DNA of 64,000 bases, taken from the NCBI GenBank assembly GCA_015234465.1, contig JADGNA010000021.1:1-64000 (forward strand). Reading direction: 5' to 3'. This document shows, piece by piece, positions 1 to 9,920 of this stretch. The notes under the pieces are model-generated. The model was not told where the DNA came from, ran no database searches, and was given only the letters and a program-made list of their open reading frames with translations. This DNA comes from Salinibacterium sp. GTDB lineage: Bacteria; Actinomycetota; Actinomycetes; Actinomycetales; Microbacteriaceae. Each line of letters starts with the position of its first letter. Positions within the stretch are counted from its first letter, which is position 1. Position numbers and translations under genes: made by a program.

Positions 1-2
1 AG

Positions 3-95
3 GACTTCGACGCCGACGCCTACTTCAACGGCAAGGGCTTCGGCTTCGTGCGCCTGCAGCAGCTCGCGACCGAGCACCTCCTTGGAGCACGCTAG
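3..95 (+). CDS. xylA: Xylose isomerase, C-terminal fragment (5' end outside window)
   Basis: Open frame from window edge, ...[30 protein letters not shown], resembling actinobacterial XylA C-termini; directly followed by xylB. Confidence 0.8.
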   Translation, partial: DFDADAYFNGKGFGFVRLQQLATEHLLGAR

Positions 96-97
96 GG

Positions 98-1519
98 ATG
101 CTGGTCGCAGGAGTCGACTCGTCGACCCAGAGCTGCAAGGTCGTCATCCGTGACGCCGAGACGGGGGCGCTGAAACGCTACGGGCGCGCGCCACACCCCG
201 ACGGCACAGAGGTCGACCCGGAAGCCTGGTGGCTTGCCCTGCGGCAGGCCATCACGGCGGCCGGTGGCCTCGCGGATGTCGCGGCAATCTCGATCGGCGG
301 CCAGCAGCACGGCCTCGTGGCGCTCGACGCCGGGGGCCGCGTCATCCGCCCCGCCCTGCTCTGGAACGACACCCGCAGCGCCGACGCCGCCCTCGCACTG
401 CGCTCGGAGCTCGGCGATGCCGAACTCGCGGCCCGCACGGGCAGTGTGCCCGTCGCCTCCTTCACGTCGACCAAGCTGCGCTGGCTGCGGGATGCCGAGC
501 CGGAGAACGCGGCGCGGGTCGCCGCAGTGGCGCTCCCCCACGACTGGCTGACGTGGCGCCTGCGCGGTTTCGGGCCCGACAACCCGCGGCTCGACGAGCT
601 CGTGACCGACCGCTCCGATGCGAGCGGCACGGGCTACTTCGATACGGCACGCGGCGACTATGACCGCGAGCTGCTGGCGGCGGCTCTCGGAAACTCAGGA
701 ATCACACTCCCCACGGTGCTTGCCGCGCACGAATCGCGGCCGGTGGCGGCGCAGATTCCTGAATTTCCGTTGCCCGAGTCGCTCATCGTGGGTGCCGGGG
801 CGGGCGACAACGCCGCCGCCGCGCTCGGGCTCGACGCCCGGCCCGGCGACGTCGCCGTCTCGCTTGGCACGAGTGGCACGGTCTTCGCTGGCTCCCCCAC
901 GCCCGTCGCCGACGAGACCGGCACGGTGGCCGGCTTCGCGGACGCCACGGGCGAGTTCCTCCCCCTCGTCGCCACCCTCAACGCCGCGCGCGTGCTCGAC
1001 GCGATCGCCGGGCTGCTCGGCGTCGACCACGCGGAACTCGGGGCCCTCGCGCTGCAGGCGGATGCGGCATCCGGGCCCGTACTTGTGCCCTGGTTCGAGG
1101 GCGAACGCACCCCCAACCTGCCGAACGCGACAGCGACCCTCAGCGGGCTCACGCTGGGCACGACGACCCGCCCCGCGCTCGCCCGCGCGGCCATCGAGGG
1201 CATGCTGTGTGGCCTCGCCGACGGACTCGACGCCGTGCTCGCGCAGGGCGTCACGGCGGAGCGCGTGCTGCTTATCGGCGGGGCGGCCGGCAACCCGGCC
1301 GTGCAGGCGATCGCGGCGCAGGTCTTCGGGGTCCCGGTCACGGTGCCCGTCGCTGGCGAGTACGTCGCCGACGGCATGGCGCGGCAGGCCGCGTGGGCGC
1401 TCACTGGGGCACGCCCCGAGTGGCCCGTCGCGATGGCGAGCGAGCTCGACGCCGACCACCGCCCCGTAATCCGCGAGCGCTACGCGCGGGCGCGGGACAC
1501 GGCGGCCCGAGCGGTCTGA
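98..1519 (+). CDS. xylB: Xylulokinase (FGGY family)
   Basis: [16 protein letters not shown]..., [33 protein letters not shown] and [10 protein letters not shown] motifs; adjacent to xylA. Confidence 0.93.
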   Translation: MLVAGVDSSTQSCKVVIRDAETGALKRYGRAPHPDGTEVDPEAWWLALRQAITAAGGLADVAAISIGGQQHGLVALDAGGRVIRPALLWNDTRSADAALALRSELGDAELAARTGSVPVASFTSTKLRWLRDAEPENAARVAAVALPHDWLTWRLRGFGPDNPRLDELVTDRSDASGTGYFDTARGDYDRELLAAALGNSGITLPTVLAAHESRPVAAQIPEFPLPESLIVGAGAGDNAAAALGLDARPGDVAVSLGTSGTVFAGSPTPVADETGTVAGFADATGEFLPLVATLNAARVLDAIAGLLGVDHAELGALALQADAASGPVLVPWFEGERTPNLPNATATLSGLTLGTTTRPALARAAIEGMLCGLADGLDAVLAQGVTAERVLLIGGAAGNPAVQAIAAQVFGVPVTVPVAGEYVADGMARQAAWALTGARPEWPVAMASELDADHRPVIRERYARARDTAARAV

Positions 1520-1543
1520 GGCACGAGCATCCCGGCCCCGAGT

Positions 1544-1589
1544 GGCCAAACTTTCGGCCAACGCGCCCCGGGAAGCCGAACTTTTGGCC
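1544..1589. repeat. Imperfect inverted repeat between convergent genes (possible bidirectional terminator)
   Basis: GGCCAAACTTTCGGC (1544-1558) versus GCCGAACTTTTGGCC (1575-1589): 15-bp arms with 2 mismatches. Confidence 0.55.
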
Positions 1590-1610
1590 CCTCATCGGGT
1601 TGGGGCGGCG

Positions 1611-2849
1611 TCAGTCGCGGGGCAGGTGCCGCTCAAGGAACTCGTTGCCGAACTTGCCTGAGGGGTCGAGCCGCGCCCGCAGCGCCGCGAAGTCAGCCGC
1701 CCGCGGGTAGCGTCCCGACACGTCGCCCGCCGCGAAGAGCTTGCCCCAGTGCGGCCGAGGTGCGAACGGTTCCAGCGCGGCCTCGATGACGGGCAGGAGC
1801 GCCTCGACCTCGGGCTGGCGCGGCTGCCACGTGAAGTGCAGGCCGAGCACGTCGCATCCGTAGGCCGGGCTCAACCACAGTTGATCGGCCGCGACCGTGC
1901 GCATCTCGGCGACCAGCAGGAGGGGCGCGATGCGCGAAGCGAGGTCGCGGATGGCGCGGATTGCATCGGCGGCGTGCACGCGGGGCACGAGGTATTCGCT
2001 CTGCAGCTCGTCGCCGTTGGAGGGCGTGAACGCGAGCCTGAAGTGCGGCAGCCGGTCGAGCCAGCGGCCGGGCGCGCCCAGTTGCGGCGTGCAGTTGACG
2101 GGCGAGATGCCGGGCAGCGGATGCCGCTCCCCGTCGGCCGGCACCCCACCGAAGGCGGGCAGGGGCGCGTCACGTTCGGGCCTTCGCTTGAACCAGCCCT
2201 GGCCGATCGTGTCGGGGTCCTGCCAGGTCGTGAAGAGGCTCACGCTGTAGGCGGCGGATGTCACGGCGTCGAGGTCGTCGAGGGCGGCGGCCAGTGGAAT
2301 CCGTTCGATGACGTGCTGCTCGATCGCGTAGCTGGGCTCAATGTCGAGGGTGACGGCGGTCACGACGCCGAGCGCCCCGAGCGACACGACGGCGCCGTCG
2401 AAATCTGGCTCGCCCCGGCGAAGCCTGAGGAGCGAGCCAGCGGCCGTGACGAGTTCGAGCGCGGCGACAGCGGAGGCGAGGCTGCCGGTGCGGTCGCCCG
2501 AACCGTGCGTGCCGGTCGCAATGGCGCCGCCGAGGGAGATGTGTGGGAGGGAGGCGAGATTGCCGAGCGCCCAGCCCTCTGCCTCGAGCGCCTGGGCGAG
2601 GTCGCCGTAGCGCATGCCCGCGGGCACGGTGACGGTGCGCGCGTCGGCATCGATCGTGACCGGGCCCACGAGTGATGCGGTCGAGAGGAGCTCGTGCCGC
2701 GTGTCGGCCACGGTGTTGAAGGAGTGGCGTGTGCCAAGGGCACGGATGCGCTCGGACCCCTCGACGATGCGCCTCACCTCGTCGACGCTCGAGGGTTCGT
2801 GCAGCCGCGTCGCCGCGTAGCGCAGGTTGCCCGCCCAGTTGTGGCTCAT
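1611..2849 (-). CDS. FAD-binding oxidoreductase, alditol/xylitol oxidase-like
   Basis: MSHNWAGNLRYAATRLHEPSSVDEVRRIV...RALGTRHSFN, LGGAIATGTHGSG (FAD/VAO fold), C-terminal HWGKLF. Confidence 0.85.
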   Translation of the reverse strand: MSHNWAGNLRYAATRLHEPSSVDEVRRIVEGSERIRALGTRHSFNTVADTRHELLSTASLVGPVTIDADARTVTVPAGMRYGDLAQALEAEGWALGNLASLPHISLGGAIATGTHGSGDRTGSLASAVAALELVTAAGSLLRLRRGEPDFDGAVVSLGALGVVTAVTLDIEPSYAIEQHVIERIPLAAALDDLDAVTSAAYSVSLFTTWQDPDTIGQGWFKRRPERDAPLPAFGGVPADGERHPLPGISPVNCTPQLGAPGRWLDRLPHFRLAFTPSNGDELQSEYLVPRVHAADAIRAIRDLASRIAPLLLVAEMRTVAADQLWLSPAYGCDVLGLHFTWQPRQPEVEALLPVIEAALEPFAPRPHWGKLFAAGDVSGRYPRAADFAALRARLDPSGKFGNEFLERHLPRD

Positions 2850-3334
2850 GTGGGGCGCGAGCCTGCGTCGATCGTCTCCGCGAGCAGGAGGAGTGCCTTT
2901 ACGACGGTCGCCCGCACGATCTCCACCGGTTCTCCCTCGAAGCGGTGGTGCTCGACACGCTCGCCACCCGGCCCGAAGATGCCGATGAAGACGGTGCCGA
3001 CGGGCTGGCCGTCCTGCTCGTCTGGGCCACCCACTCCCGTCACGGCGACCGCCAGGTCGGCACCGGTCGCCTCGGCCACCCCGCGCGCCATCTCGGCCGC
3101 CGCGCTCTCGCTCACGACGGGCCCCGGCGTCACTCCGAGCACCCGGTATTTGGTCTCACGCTGGTAGGCGACGACGCCGCCGCGGAACCACTCCGACGAC
3201 GACTCCCCCGCGCCGAGCGCTGTCGCGATCTGTCCCGCTGTCAGCGATTCGGCGCATGCGACCGTGCGGGATCCCACCGCCTCTCCCACGCGTCGCACAA
3301 GTCCCTTGATCTCGTCGTCATGATCCATCGGCAT
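2846..3334 (-). CDS. CinA C-terminal domain protein (nicotinamide-nucleotide amidohydrolase, PncC-like)
   Basis: TVACAESLTAGQIATALG, GGVVAYQRETKYRVLGV, AVAVTGVGGPDEQDGQPVGTVFIG; start chosen at MPMDHDDE. Confidence 0.9.
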   Translation of the reverse strand: MPMDHDDEIKGLVRRVGEAVGSRTVACAESLTAGQIATALGAGESSSEWFRGGVVAYQRETKYRVLGVTPGPVVSESAAAEMARGVAEATGADLAVAVTGVGGPDEQDGQPVGTVFIGIFGPGGERVEHHRFEGEPVEIVRATVVKALLLLAETIDAGSRPT

Positions 3335-3413
3335 GACCCCAGTCTTCACTGCCCGCCCGCGTCGGGTTCCCAGCCAACGCTCGGCCAGCCCTCGGCCCAT
3401 GTGATGGGCCTGA

Positions 3414-4919
3414 TCACTCCAGGCCGACCGCAGCCCACGACACGGGCGGGAGGGTGACGGTGAGGATGCCGCCGTCGAGGGTCACGTCCTCGATCGCCCT
3501 GAGCCTGACACGCTGCTGCTGGGCGAGCGTGTTCTTCGCATAGACGTCGTCGTCGTGCAAGAGCTGCGTCTCGGTCACCCGGTTCACGCCGAGGTCGCGC
3601 ACGTCGATCGTGATGGCGGCCGGCTCGCTCGTACTGCGGTTCACGAGGAACACGGATGCCGTGCCGTCGTCATCCACCGTCGCGACCGAGTCGACGACAT
3701 CCGCCTCTCCGTAGACGGCGGTGTCGTAGCGGTCGGAGGCGATGGAGGGCCGGATGACGCTGCCCCGCGCCATCCGTGATGTCACCGAGAAGGGGAAGAA
3801 GGTCGTCTGCCGCCAGACGTCTCCGCCCGGCTCGGTCATGATGGGGGCGATCACGTTGACAAGCTGGGCGAGGGATGCGCTGGTGACGCGGTCGTGGTGC
3901 TTGAGTAGGGTGATCAGCAGGTTGCCGAGCACGACGGCGTCGGCCACGGAGTAGACGTCCTCCAGCTGGCGGGGCGCGACAGGCCACTCGGTCTCGCTCA
4001 CCTCTTCGCTCTCCTTGTGCTCGTCGAGGTACCAGATGTTCCACTCGTCGAAGCTGAGCTGCATGGTCTTGTCGGAGCGCTTCTTGTGCTTGACGTGGTC
4101 GGCGGTCGCCACGACGGTCGAGATGAAGTACTCCATGTCGAGCGAGCTGGCGAGATAGCTGCCCAGGTCGCCGCCACGCTCTTGGTAGTAGGCGTGGCAC
4201 GAGATGTAGTCGACGTGGTCGTAGGCGTGCTCGAGCACGACCCGCTCCCATTCGCCGAAGGTCGGCATCATCGAACCGGAGCTGCCACAGACGACCAACT
4301 CGAGGTCTTTCTGGGCCATCTTCATGGCCGCGGCGGTTCGCGCAGCGAGCTTGCCGTAGTCGTCGGCGCTCATGGCGCCGACCTGCCAGGGGCCGTCCAT
4401 CTCGTTGCCGAGGCACCACATGCGGATGTCGTAGGGATCCTCTGCCCCGTTGGCGATGCGCAGGTCGCTCAGACGAGTGCCCGCGGGGTGGTTCGCGTAC
4501 TCAAGCAGGTCGAGGGCCTCGAGCACGCCCCGAGTGCCGAGGTTGACGGCCATCATGATCTCGCTGCCGGTGAGTTTGGCCCAGCGCGCGAACTCGTCGA
4601 TGCCGACCTGGTTGGTCTCAAGCGAGTGCCAGGCGAGGTCGCGGCGCACCGGCCGCTGGTCGCGCGGACCGATGCCGTCTTCCCAGCGGTATCCCGAGAC
4701 GAAGTTGCCGCCGGGATAACGGATGGTCGTGGTGCCGAGTTCCTTGACCAGCTCGATGACATCGGCTCGAAAGCCATCTTCGTTCGCGGTTGGGTGGTCC
4801 GGCTCATAGATGCCGTCGTAGACGCAGCGGCCGAGATGCTCGACGAACGAGCCGAAGATGCGCCGGTTGATGCGGGTGACGAACGCCGATCGGTCAATGA
4901 CGAGTGTTGCCTTGGCCAA
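3414..4919 (-). CDS. abfA: Alpha-N-arabinofuranosidase, GH51
   Basis: GSFVEHLGRCVYDGIYEPDHP, RYPGGNFVSGYRWEDGIGP, WCLGNEMDGPWQ and SFDEWNIWY motifs. Confidence 0.95.
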   Translation of the reverse strand: MAKATLVIDRSAFVTRINRRIFGSFVEHLGRCVYDGIYEPDHPTANEDGFRADVIELVKELGTTTIRYPGGNFVSGYRWEDGIGPRDQRPVRRDLAWHSLETNQVGIDEFARWAKLTGSEIMMAVNLGTRGVLEALDLLEYANHPAGTRLSDLRIANGAEDPYDIRMWCLGNEMDGPWQVGAMSADDYGKLAARTAAAMKMAQKDLELVVCGSSGSMMPTFGEWERVVLEHAYDHVDYISCHAYYQERGGDLGSYLASSLDMEYFISTVVATADHVKHKKRSDKTMQLSFDEWNIWYLDEHKESEEVSETEWPVAPRQLEDVYSVADAVVLGNLLITLLKHHDRVTSASLAQLVNVIAPIMTEPGGDVWRQTTFFPFSVTSRMARGSVIRPSIASDRYDTAVYGEADVVDSVATVDDDGTASVFLVNRSTSEPAAITIDVRDLGVNRVTETQLLHDDDVYAKNTLAQQQRVRLRAIEDVTLDGGILTVTLPPVSWAAVGLE

Positions 4920-5030
4920 TATCCGCTCCTTCTGTCTCCTGTACCCAGTGTTGTGTCACACACCACCGCTGTCGCGGCGCACCTCGGGCGAGTCGCGATC
5001 CGCATGGCGCTTCGCGCCGGGAACCGCTGC

Positions 5031-5102
5031 AACTTCGGAGATTCGGCGACACACCGCGACGAGCGGATGCCGCGGGCGGCGTGTCGCCGAATCTCCGAAG
5101 TT
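5031..5102. repeat. Perfect 22-bp intergenic inverted repeat with 28-nt loop
   Basis: AACTTCGGAGATTCGGCGACAC (5031-5052) / GTGTCGCCGAATCTCCGAAGTT (5081-5102), exact reverse complement. Confidence 0.9.
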
Positions 5103-5142
5103 ACGCGGCATCCGTGCACGCATAACGGCTGACGCCGTTCCG

Positions 5143-5862
5143 CTACGGGACCCCCGGGCCGCCAGTCCAGGGCCGCAGCCACAGGGCGATGGCGGCGATG
5201 AGCGACGCCTGCCCCAGCAGCGAGTAGAACACCCAGAACGGCGACTGGCCGCCGCTCGTGCCGAAGGTGTCGGCGACGCCCATGCCCATCGCGAAGGTGC
5301 CCATCCACTGGAAGAAGATCGCAGCGGCGACGATTCCCAACGTGACCAGGAGCATCCGTCGGGCGGTGAGCCAGGCCGGCCCGATCAGGCCCAGCACCAA
5401 CGGGGCAAGCGCCGCGAGGCCCCAGCACACCGCCCAGATCCGCAACATCACGAGCGCCCCATCGAGCTCCCCCGCATGCCCCATGCGCACTCGGATCTCA
5501 GCGGCCGTCATCCCCGGCATGAGCGCCTCGGGCATCCACACGTAGCCGTCAAGGAAACCGAGGGCGACCACCACGAGGAGGACAGCGGATGCCACGGCAC
5601 CGAGCACGACGCGCGGCCCGCGCCCGAGCATCCGCTCAGCCACCTGCACCCCAGCAGCCCGCGGCCTCCGGCTGAAGAGCAGCGCCACTCCGACGACCGC
5701 CGCAACGAGCGCGACAATAGCGATCCCTGCGCCGACCCATGCGGAGCCGGTGAAGGCGTACAGGCCGGTGAACCAGCATCCGAAGAGCGCGACGCCCGCG
5801 CTCAGGATGAGCGTGCCTCCGAGACGCGGATGGTCGGGTGAGTGCTCGCGAGGGATGCTCAT
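5143..5862 (-). CDS. Multi-pass membrane protein of unknown function
   Basis: MSIPREHSPDHPRLGGTLILSAGVALFGCWFTGLYAF...; several hydrophobic segments; start chosen internal to the longer ORF. Confidence 0.6.
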   Translation of the reverse strand: MSIPREHSPDHPRLGGTLILSAGVALFGCWFTGLYAFTGSAWVGAGIAIVALVAAVVGVALLFSRRPRAAGVQVAERMLGRGPRVVLGAVASAVLLVVVALGFLDGYVWMPEALMPGMTAAEIRVRMGHAGELDGALVMLRIWAVCWGLAALAPLVLGLIGPAWLTARRMLLVTLGIVAAAIFFQWMGTFAMGMGVADTFGTSGGQSPFWVFYSLLGQASLIAAIALWLRPWTGGPGVP

Positions 5863-6124
5863 GCCGACAGTCAACAGGAGAACCGGGCGGGCGCGCCGGG
5901 CGACGCGGCAGACGGACGGCGTGTCGACCCAAATCTCCTGCGGGCGGATGCCCCGGGCGGCGCAAGCCGACTGCGCCACCCGCGCCCCCCGTATACAGGG
6001 TCCACGCGCCACGACACACGCTATGAGAACCCTCACATCGGGCGACGGTGCGCTTCCAACCCTCCCGCTCACCACGTTTTCTGGCCGTTATTGATCCGTG
6101 ACAACTGACCATTGCAGCCCCGCA

Positions 6125-6140
6125 ATGTGAACGCTAACAT
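6125..6140. promoter_or_regulatory. Candidate LacI-family operator upstream of YtfQ-like gene
   Basis: ATGTGAACGCTAACAT, near-palindrome with central CG, ~83 bp upstream of the start. Confidence 0.55.
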
Positions 6141-6222
6141 TCTGTCATCCAGAACGAGCTGGACACCCGGATGTCGCCCGCACCACTCGACACCGCGGGA
6201 TCACTGAACAAGGGAGTTTGGG

Positions 6223-7203
6223 TTGATCAAGAAATTCACGGGTGTGGCCGCCACTGCCGCCATGCTCATTGCACTCACCGGCTGCGCCGGAGGCGGCGGC
6301 TCGGGCGCACAGGGCGGGGAGGGCGGCAGCGAGGACATCGTCGTCGGCTTCGCCCAGGTCGGCGCCGAGAGCGGATGGCGCACAGCCAACACGACCGACA
6401 TCAAGCGCGCCTTCGAGGAGGCGGGCATCGAGCTCAAGTTCTCCGACGCCCAGCAGAAGCAGGAGAACCAGATCAAGGCGATCCGCAGCTACATCCAGCA
6501 GCAGGTCGACGTGATCGCGTTCTCCCCCGTCGTCGAATCCGGCTGGGACACCGTGCTCAAGGAGGCCAAGGACGCCGGCATCCCCGTCGTGCTGACCGAC
6601 CGAGCGGTCGACTCGGAGGATGAGTCGCTCTATGTCTCGTTCCTCGGCTCAGACTTCGTCCTCGAGGGCGAGCGGGCTGGCGAGTGGGTCAACACCGAGT
6701 TCGCCGACGCCGACCAGGTCAACATTGTCGAGCTGCAGGGCACGACGGGTGCGGCTCCCGCCAATGACCGCGCCGAGGGATTCCGCAACGTCGTGACCGA
6801 CCCGAAGTTCGAGGTCGTCGCCTCGCAGACGGGCGACTTCACGAGGGCCGGCGGAAAGCAGGTCATGGAGGCCTTCCTCAAGTCGAACCCCGACATCGAC
6901 CTCGTCTACGCCCACAACGATGACATGGGCCTCGGCGCGATCGAGGCGATCGAGGCGGCCGGACTGGTTCCGGGCGAGGACATCAAGATCGTCACGGTCG
7001 ACGCGGTCAAGGACGGCATGCAGGCCCTCGTCGATGGCAAGATCAACTTCATCGTGGAGTGCTCGCCGCTCCTCGGCGACCAGTTGGTCGAGATCGTGCA
7101 GAAGGTGGTCGCGGGCGAGGATGTCGAGAAGCGCATCGTGACGGAGGAGACGACGTTCACGCAGGAGCAGGCCGCCGAGGCCCTGCCCAACCGGCAGTAC
7201 TAG
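6223..7203 (+). CDS. Sugar ABC transporter substrate-binding lipoprotein (YtfQ-like, furanose type)
   Basis: Lipobox ALTGCAG; VGFAQVGAESGWRTANTTDIKRAFEEAG...KQENQIKAIRSYIQQQVDVIAFSPVVESGWD typical of YtfQ. Confidence 0.9.
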   Translation: MIKKFTGVAATAAMLIALTGCAGGGGSGAQGGEGGSEDIVVGFAQVGAESGWRTANTTDIKRAFEEAGIELKFSDAQQKQENQIKAIRSYIQQQVDVIAFSPVVESGWDTVLKEAKDAGIPVVLTDRAVDSEDESLYVSFLGSDFVLEGERAGEWVNTEFADADQVNIVELQGTTGAAPANDRAEGFRNVVTDPKFEVVASQTGDFTRAGGKQVMEAFLKSNPDIDLVYAHNDDMGLGAIEAIEAAGLVPGEDIKIVTVDAVKDGMQALVDGKINFIVECSPLLGDQLVEIVQKVVAGEDVEKRIVTEETTFTQEQAAEALPNRQY

Positions 7204-7217
7204 GCACCAAAGGCTTT

Positions 7218-7250
7218 CAGGATTCAGGAGGGCGACCCTCCTGAATCCTG
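7218..7250 (+). repeat. Intercistronic hairpin 3' of binding-protein gene
   Basis: CAGGATTCAGGAGGG-CGA-CCCTCCTGAATCCTG, perfect 15-bp stem, 3-nt loop, no T-run. Confidence 0.9.
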
Positions 7251-7272
7251 GAGGCGCCCGGCCGATTTCTCA

Positions 7273-8856
7273 ATGAGGAGAGACATGAGCGAGACCAGCC
7301 CTGCCCCCGTCGTGGAGATGCGAGACATCTCGATCAGCTTCCCCGGCGTGAAGGCGCTCGATTCGGTGAGCTTTCGCATGTTCCCTGGCGAGGTCCATTC
7401 GCTCATGGGCGAGAACGGCGCGGGCAAGTCCACGCTCATCAAGGCGCTGACCGGCGTCTACCCCATCGATTCCGGCACCATCATGCTCGCGGGCGAGCCG
7501 CTCAGCGTGAACGGCCCGGCGCAGGCGCAGGATGCCGGAATCAGCACGGTCTACCAAGAGGTCAACCTGCTCTCCAACCTGTCGGTCGCCGAGAACATCA
7601 TGCTCGGGCGGGAACCCCGCCGCTTCGGCCTGATCGACTGGGCGGCGACGCGGCGACGCGCGGCGGAGGTGCTCGCGGGGCTCAACCTCGACATCGACCC
7701 CGCCTCCCCCCTCAGCTCGCACTCGCTCGCGGTGCAGCAGCTCGTCGCGATCGCTCGTGCCATCGACATCCGCGCCAAGGTGCTGATCCTCGACGAGCCG
7801 ACCTCAAGTCTCGACGCGGATGAGGTGGCCGAGCTGTTCCGCGTCATCCGCCGGCTCAAGGACGACGGCGTCGCAATCCTCTTCGTGAGCCACTTCCTCG
7901 ACCAGGTCTACGAGATCGCCGACCGGCTCACGGTGCTGCGCAATGGAGCACTCGTGGGCGAGTACCGCACCGAGGAGATCCTCCGCATCGAACTCGTGCA
8001 CAAGATGATCGGCAAGGACATCGAGCTGCTGGAGCGACTCGAGACCCGTTCGAAATCGCTCGACAGCACTGACTCCGCGGGGAGTGCGCCGTACCTCACG
8101 GCGCACGAGATCGGCCGCAAGGGTTCGATCGAGCCGACCTCGCTCACGATCCAGCAGGGAGAGGTCGTCGGCCTCGCGGGCCTCCTCGGCTCCGGCCGCA
8201 CCGAACTCGCGCGACTCCTCACGGGCGCCGACCGTGCCGAGACGGGAACCCTGACGGTCGCGGGCAGCCAACGCCGCTTCCGCTCCCCGCGAGCAGCCCT
8301 CAAGCGGCGCATCGCCTACTCGAGCGAGGACCGCAAGCGTGAGGGCATCGTCGACGACCTGACGGTGCGCGACAACATCGTCCTGGCACTGCAGAGCGAC
8401 CGCGGCTGGTTCCGCCCGATCCCGAAGCGCAGGCGAGACGAACTGGCGACGAGCTACATCTCGGCCCTCGGCATCCGCCCGGCCGATCCCGACGCGCTCG
8501 TGCGCAACTTGAGCGGCGGCAACCAGCAGAAGGTGCTCCTCGCGAGATGGCTCGCGGTCGCGCCGCGGCTCCTGATCCTCGACGAGCCGACGCGAGGCAT
8601 CGACGTCGGTGCGAAGGCCGAGATCCAGCGACTCGTCGCCAACCTCGCGGAGGAGGGCATGTCGGTCGTCTTCATCTCGGCAGAGCTCGAGGAGGTGCTG
8701 CGCCTCAGCCACCGCATCGCCGTCATGCGCGACCGCCGCAAGGTCGCCGACTTCGTGAATGAAGACGTGACGGTCGGCGAGATCATGACCCTCATCGCGA
8801 GCGGCTCCGAAGACGACACGGATGCCGTCGCCACGACCGTGGGAGCCGGGGCATGA
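7273..8856 (+). CDS. Sugar ABC transporter ATP-binding protein, double ATPase (YtfR-like)
   Basis: Walker [38 protein letters not shown]. Confidence 0.92.
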   Translation: MRRDMSETSPAPVVEMRDISISFPGVKALDSVSFRMFPGEVHSLMGENGAGKSTLIKALTGVYPIDSGTIMLAGEPLSVNGPAQAQDAGISTVYQEVNLLSNLSVAENIMLGREPRRFGLIDWAATRRRAAEVLAGLNLDIDPASPLSSHSLAVQQLVAIARAIDIRAKVLILDEPTSSLDADEVAELFRVIRRLKDDGVAILFVSHFLDQVYEIADRLTVLRNGALVGEYRTEEILRIELVHKMIGKDIELLERLETRSKSLDSTDSAGSAPYLTAHEIGRKGSIEPTSLTIQQGEVVGLAGLLGSGRTELARLLTGADRAETGTLTVAGSQRRFRSPRAALKRRIAYSSEDRKREGIVDDLTVRDNIVLALQSDRGWFRPIPKRRRDELATSYISALGIRPADPDALVRNLSGGNQQKVLLARWLAVAPRLLILDEPTRGIDVGAKAEIQRLVANLAEEGMSVVFISAELEEVLRLSHRIAVMRDRRKVADFVNEDVTVGEIMTLIASGSEDDTDAVATTVGAGA

Positions 8857-9920
8857 GCGGCGCGCAGGTCGGGGGCCGCCAGGGCCTCGCGAGCCGAGCA
8901 CTGCACAGCCGCCTCTTCTGGCCGATCGTGACCCTGCTCGCGCTCTTCGCCCTCAACGTCATCGTGTCGCCGTCGTTCCTCGCCATCCGGGTGCACGACG
9001 GGCACCTCTTCGGCAGCCTCATCGACATCCTTCGCAATGGCGCGCCCACGCTGCTCGTCGCGCTCGGCATGACGGTCGTGATTGCGACCCGCGGCATCGA
9101 CCTCTCGGTCGGCGCGGTCGTGGCGATCGCGGGCGCCCTCGCCTGCACGATCATCGCCGATTCGCCAGACCCCGGCAGCGTCGCGACGGTCGTGACCGCC
9201 GTCGCCGTCGCCCTCGGCTTCTCGCTGCTGCTCGGGGCGTGGAACGGCCTGCTCGTCGCGGCCCTCGGCATCCAGCCCATCATCGCCACGCTCATCCTCA
9301 TGACGGCGGGCCGCGGCATCGCGATGCTCATCACGGAGGGCCAGATCATCACGGTCTCGAGCCCCGCCTACAAGGTCATCGGCGGCGGCTACTGGCTCGG
9401 CCTGCCGGCCTCGATCATCATTGCGGGCGGCATGTTCATCGTCGCGGCCCTCCTGACGCGTCGCACCGCGCTCGGCCTGCTCATCGAGTCGGTCGGCATC
9501 AATCCGGCCGCGAGCCGGCTCGCGGGGGTGCGTTCCCGCAGCATCACGTGGACCGTCTACGTCTTCAGCGGCCTCTGCGCGGGTGTCGCAGGCCTCATGA
9601 TCAGCTCCAACGTCACGGCGGCCGACGCCAACAACGCTGGCCTCTGGATCGAGATGGATGCGATCCTCGCGGTCGTGATCGGCGGCACCTCGCTCATGGG
9701 CGGGCGCTACTCGCTCACGGGCACGCTCGTGGGCGCCTTCATCATCCAGACCCTCACGACGACGGTCTACACGGTCGGTATCGCCCCCGAGATCACGCTC
9801 GTGTTCAAGGCCCTCGTCGTGATCGCGGTCTGCCTGCTGCAGTCTCCCGCCATGCGGGAACGGATGCGCCGGCGCGCGAGAGCCACGACCCCAGCGACAG
9901 CAAAGGCGGTTGCGTCATGA
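8853..9920 (+). CDS. Sugar ABC transporter permease (YtfT-like)
   Basis: GMTVVIATRGIDLSVGAVVAIAGA; 4-bp ATGA overlap with the ATPase gene. Confidence 0.9.
   Translation: MSGAQVGGRQGLASRALHSRLFWPIVTLLALFALNVIVSPSFLAIRVHDGHLFGSLIDILRNGAPTLLVALGMTVVIATRGIDLSVGAVVAIAGALACTIIADSPDPGSVATVVTAVAVALGFSLLLGAWNGLLVAALGIQPIIATLILMTAGRGIAMLITEGQIITVSSPAYKVIGGGYWLGLPASIIIAGGMFIVAALLTRRTALGLLIESVGINPAASRLAGVRSRSITWTVYVFSGLCAGVAGLMISSNVTAADANNAGLWIEMDAILAVVIGGTSLMGGRYSLTGTLVGAFIIQTLTTTVYTVGIAPEITLVFKALVVIAVCLLQSPAMRERMRRRARATTPATAKAVAS

Noticed and set aside
8822-9916. N-terminal part of the 701-aa ORF 8822-10927
   Set aside because: Out-of-frame read of the YtfT-like permease; the real protein starts at ATG 9917
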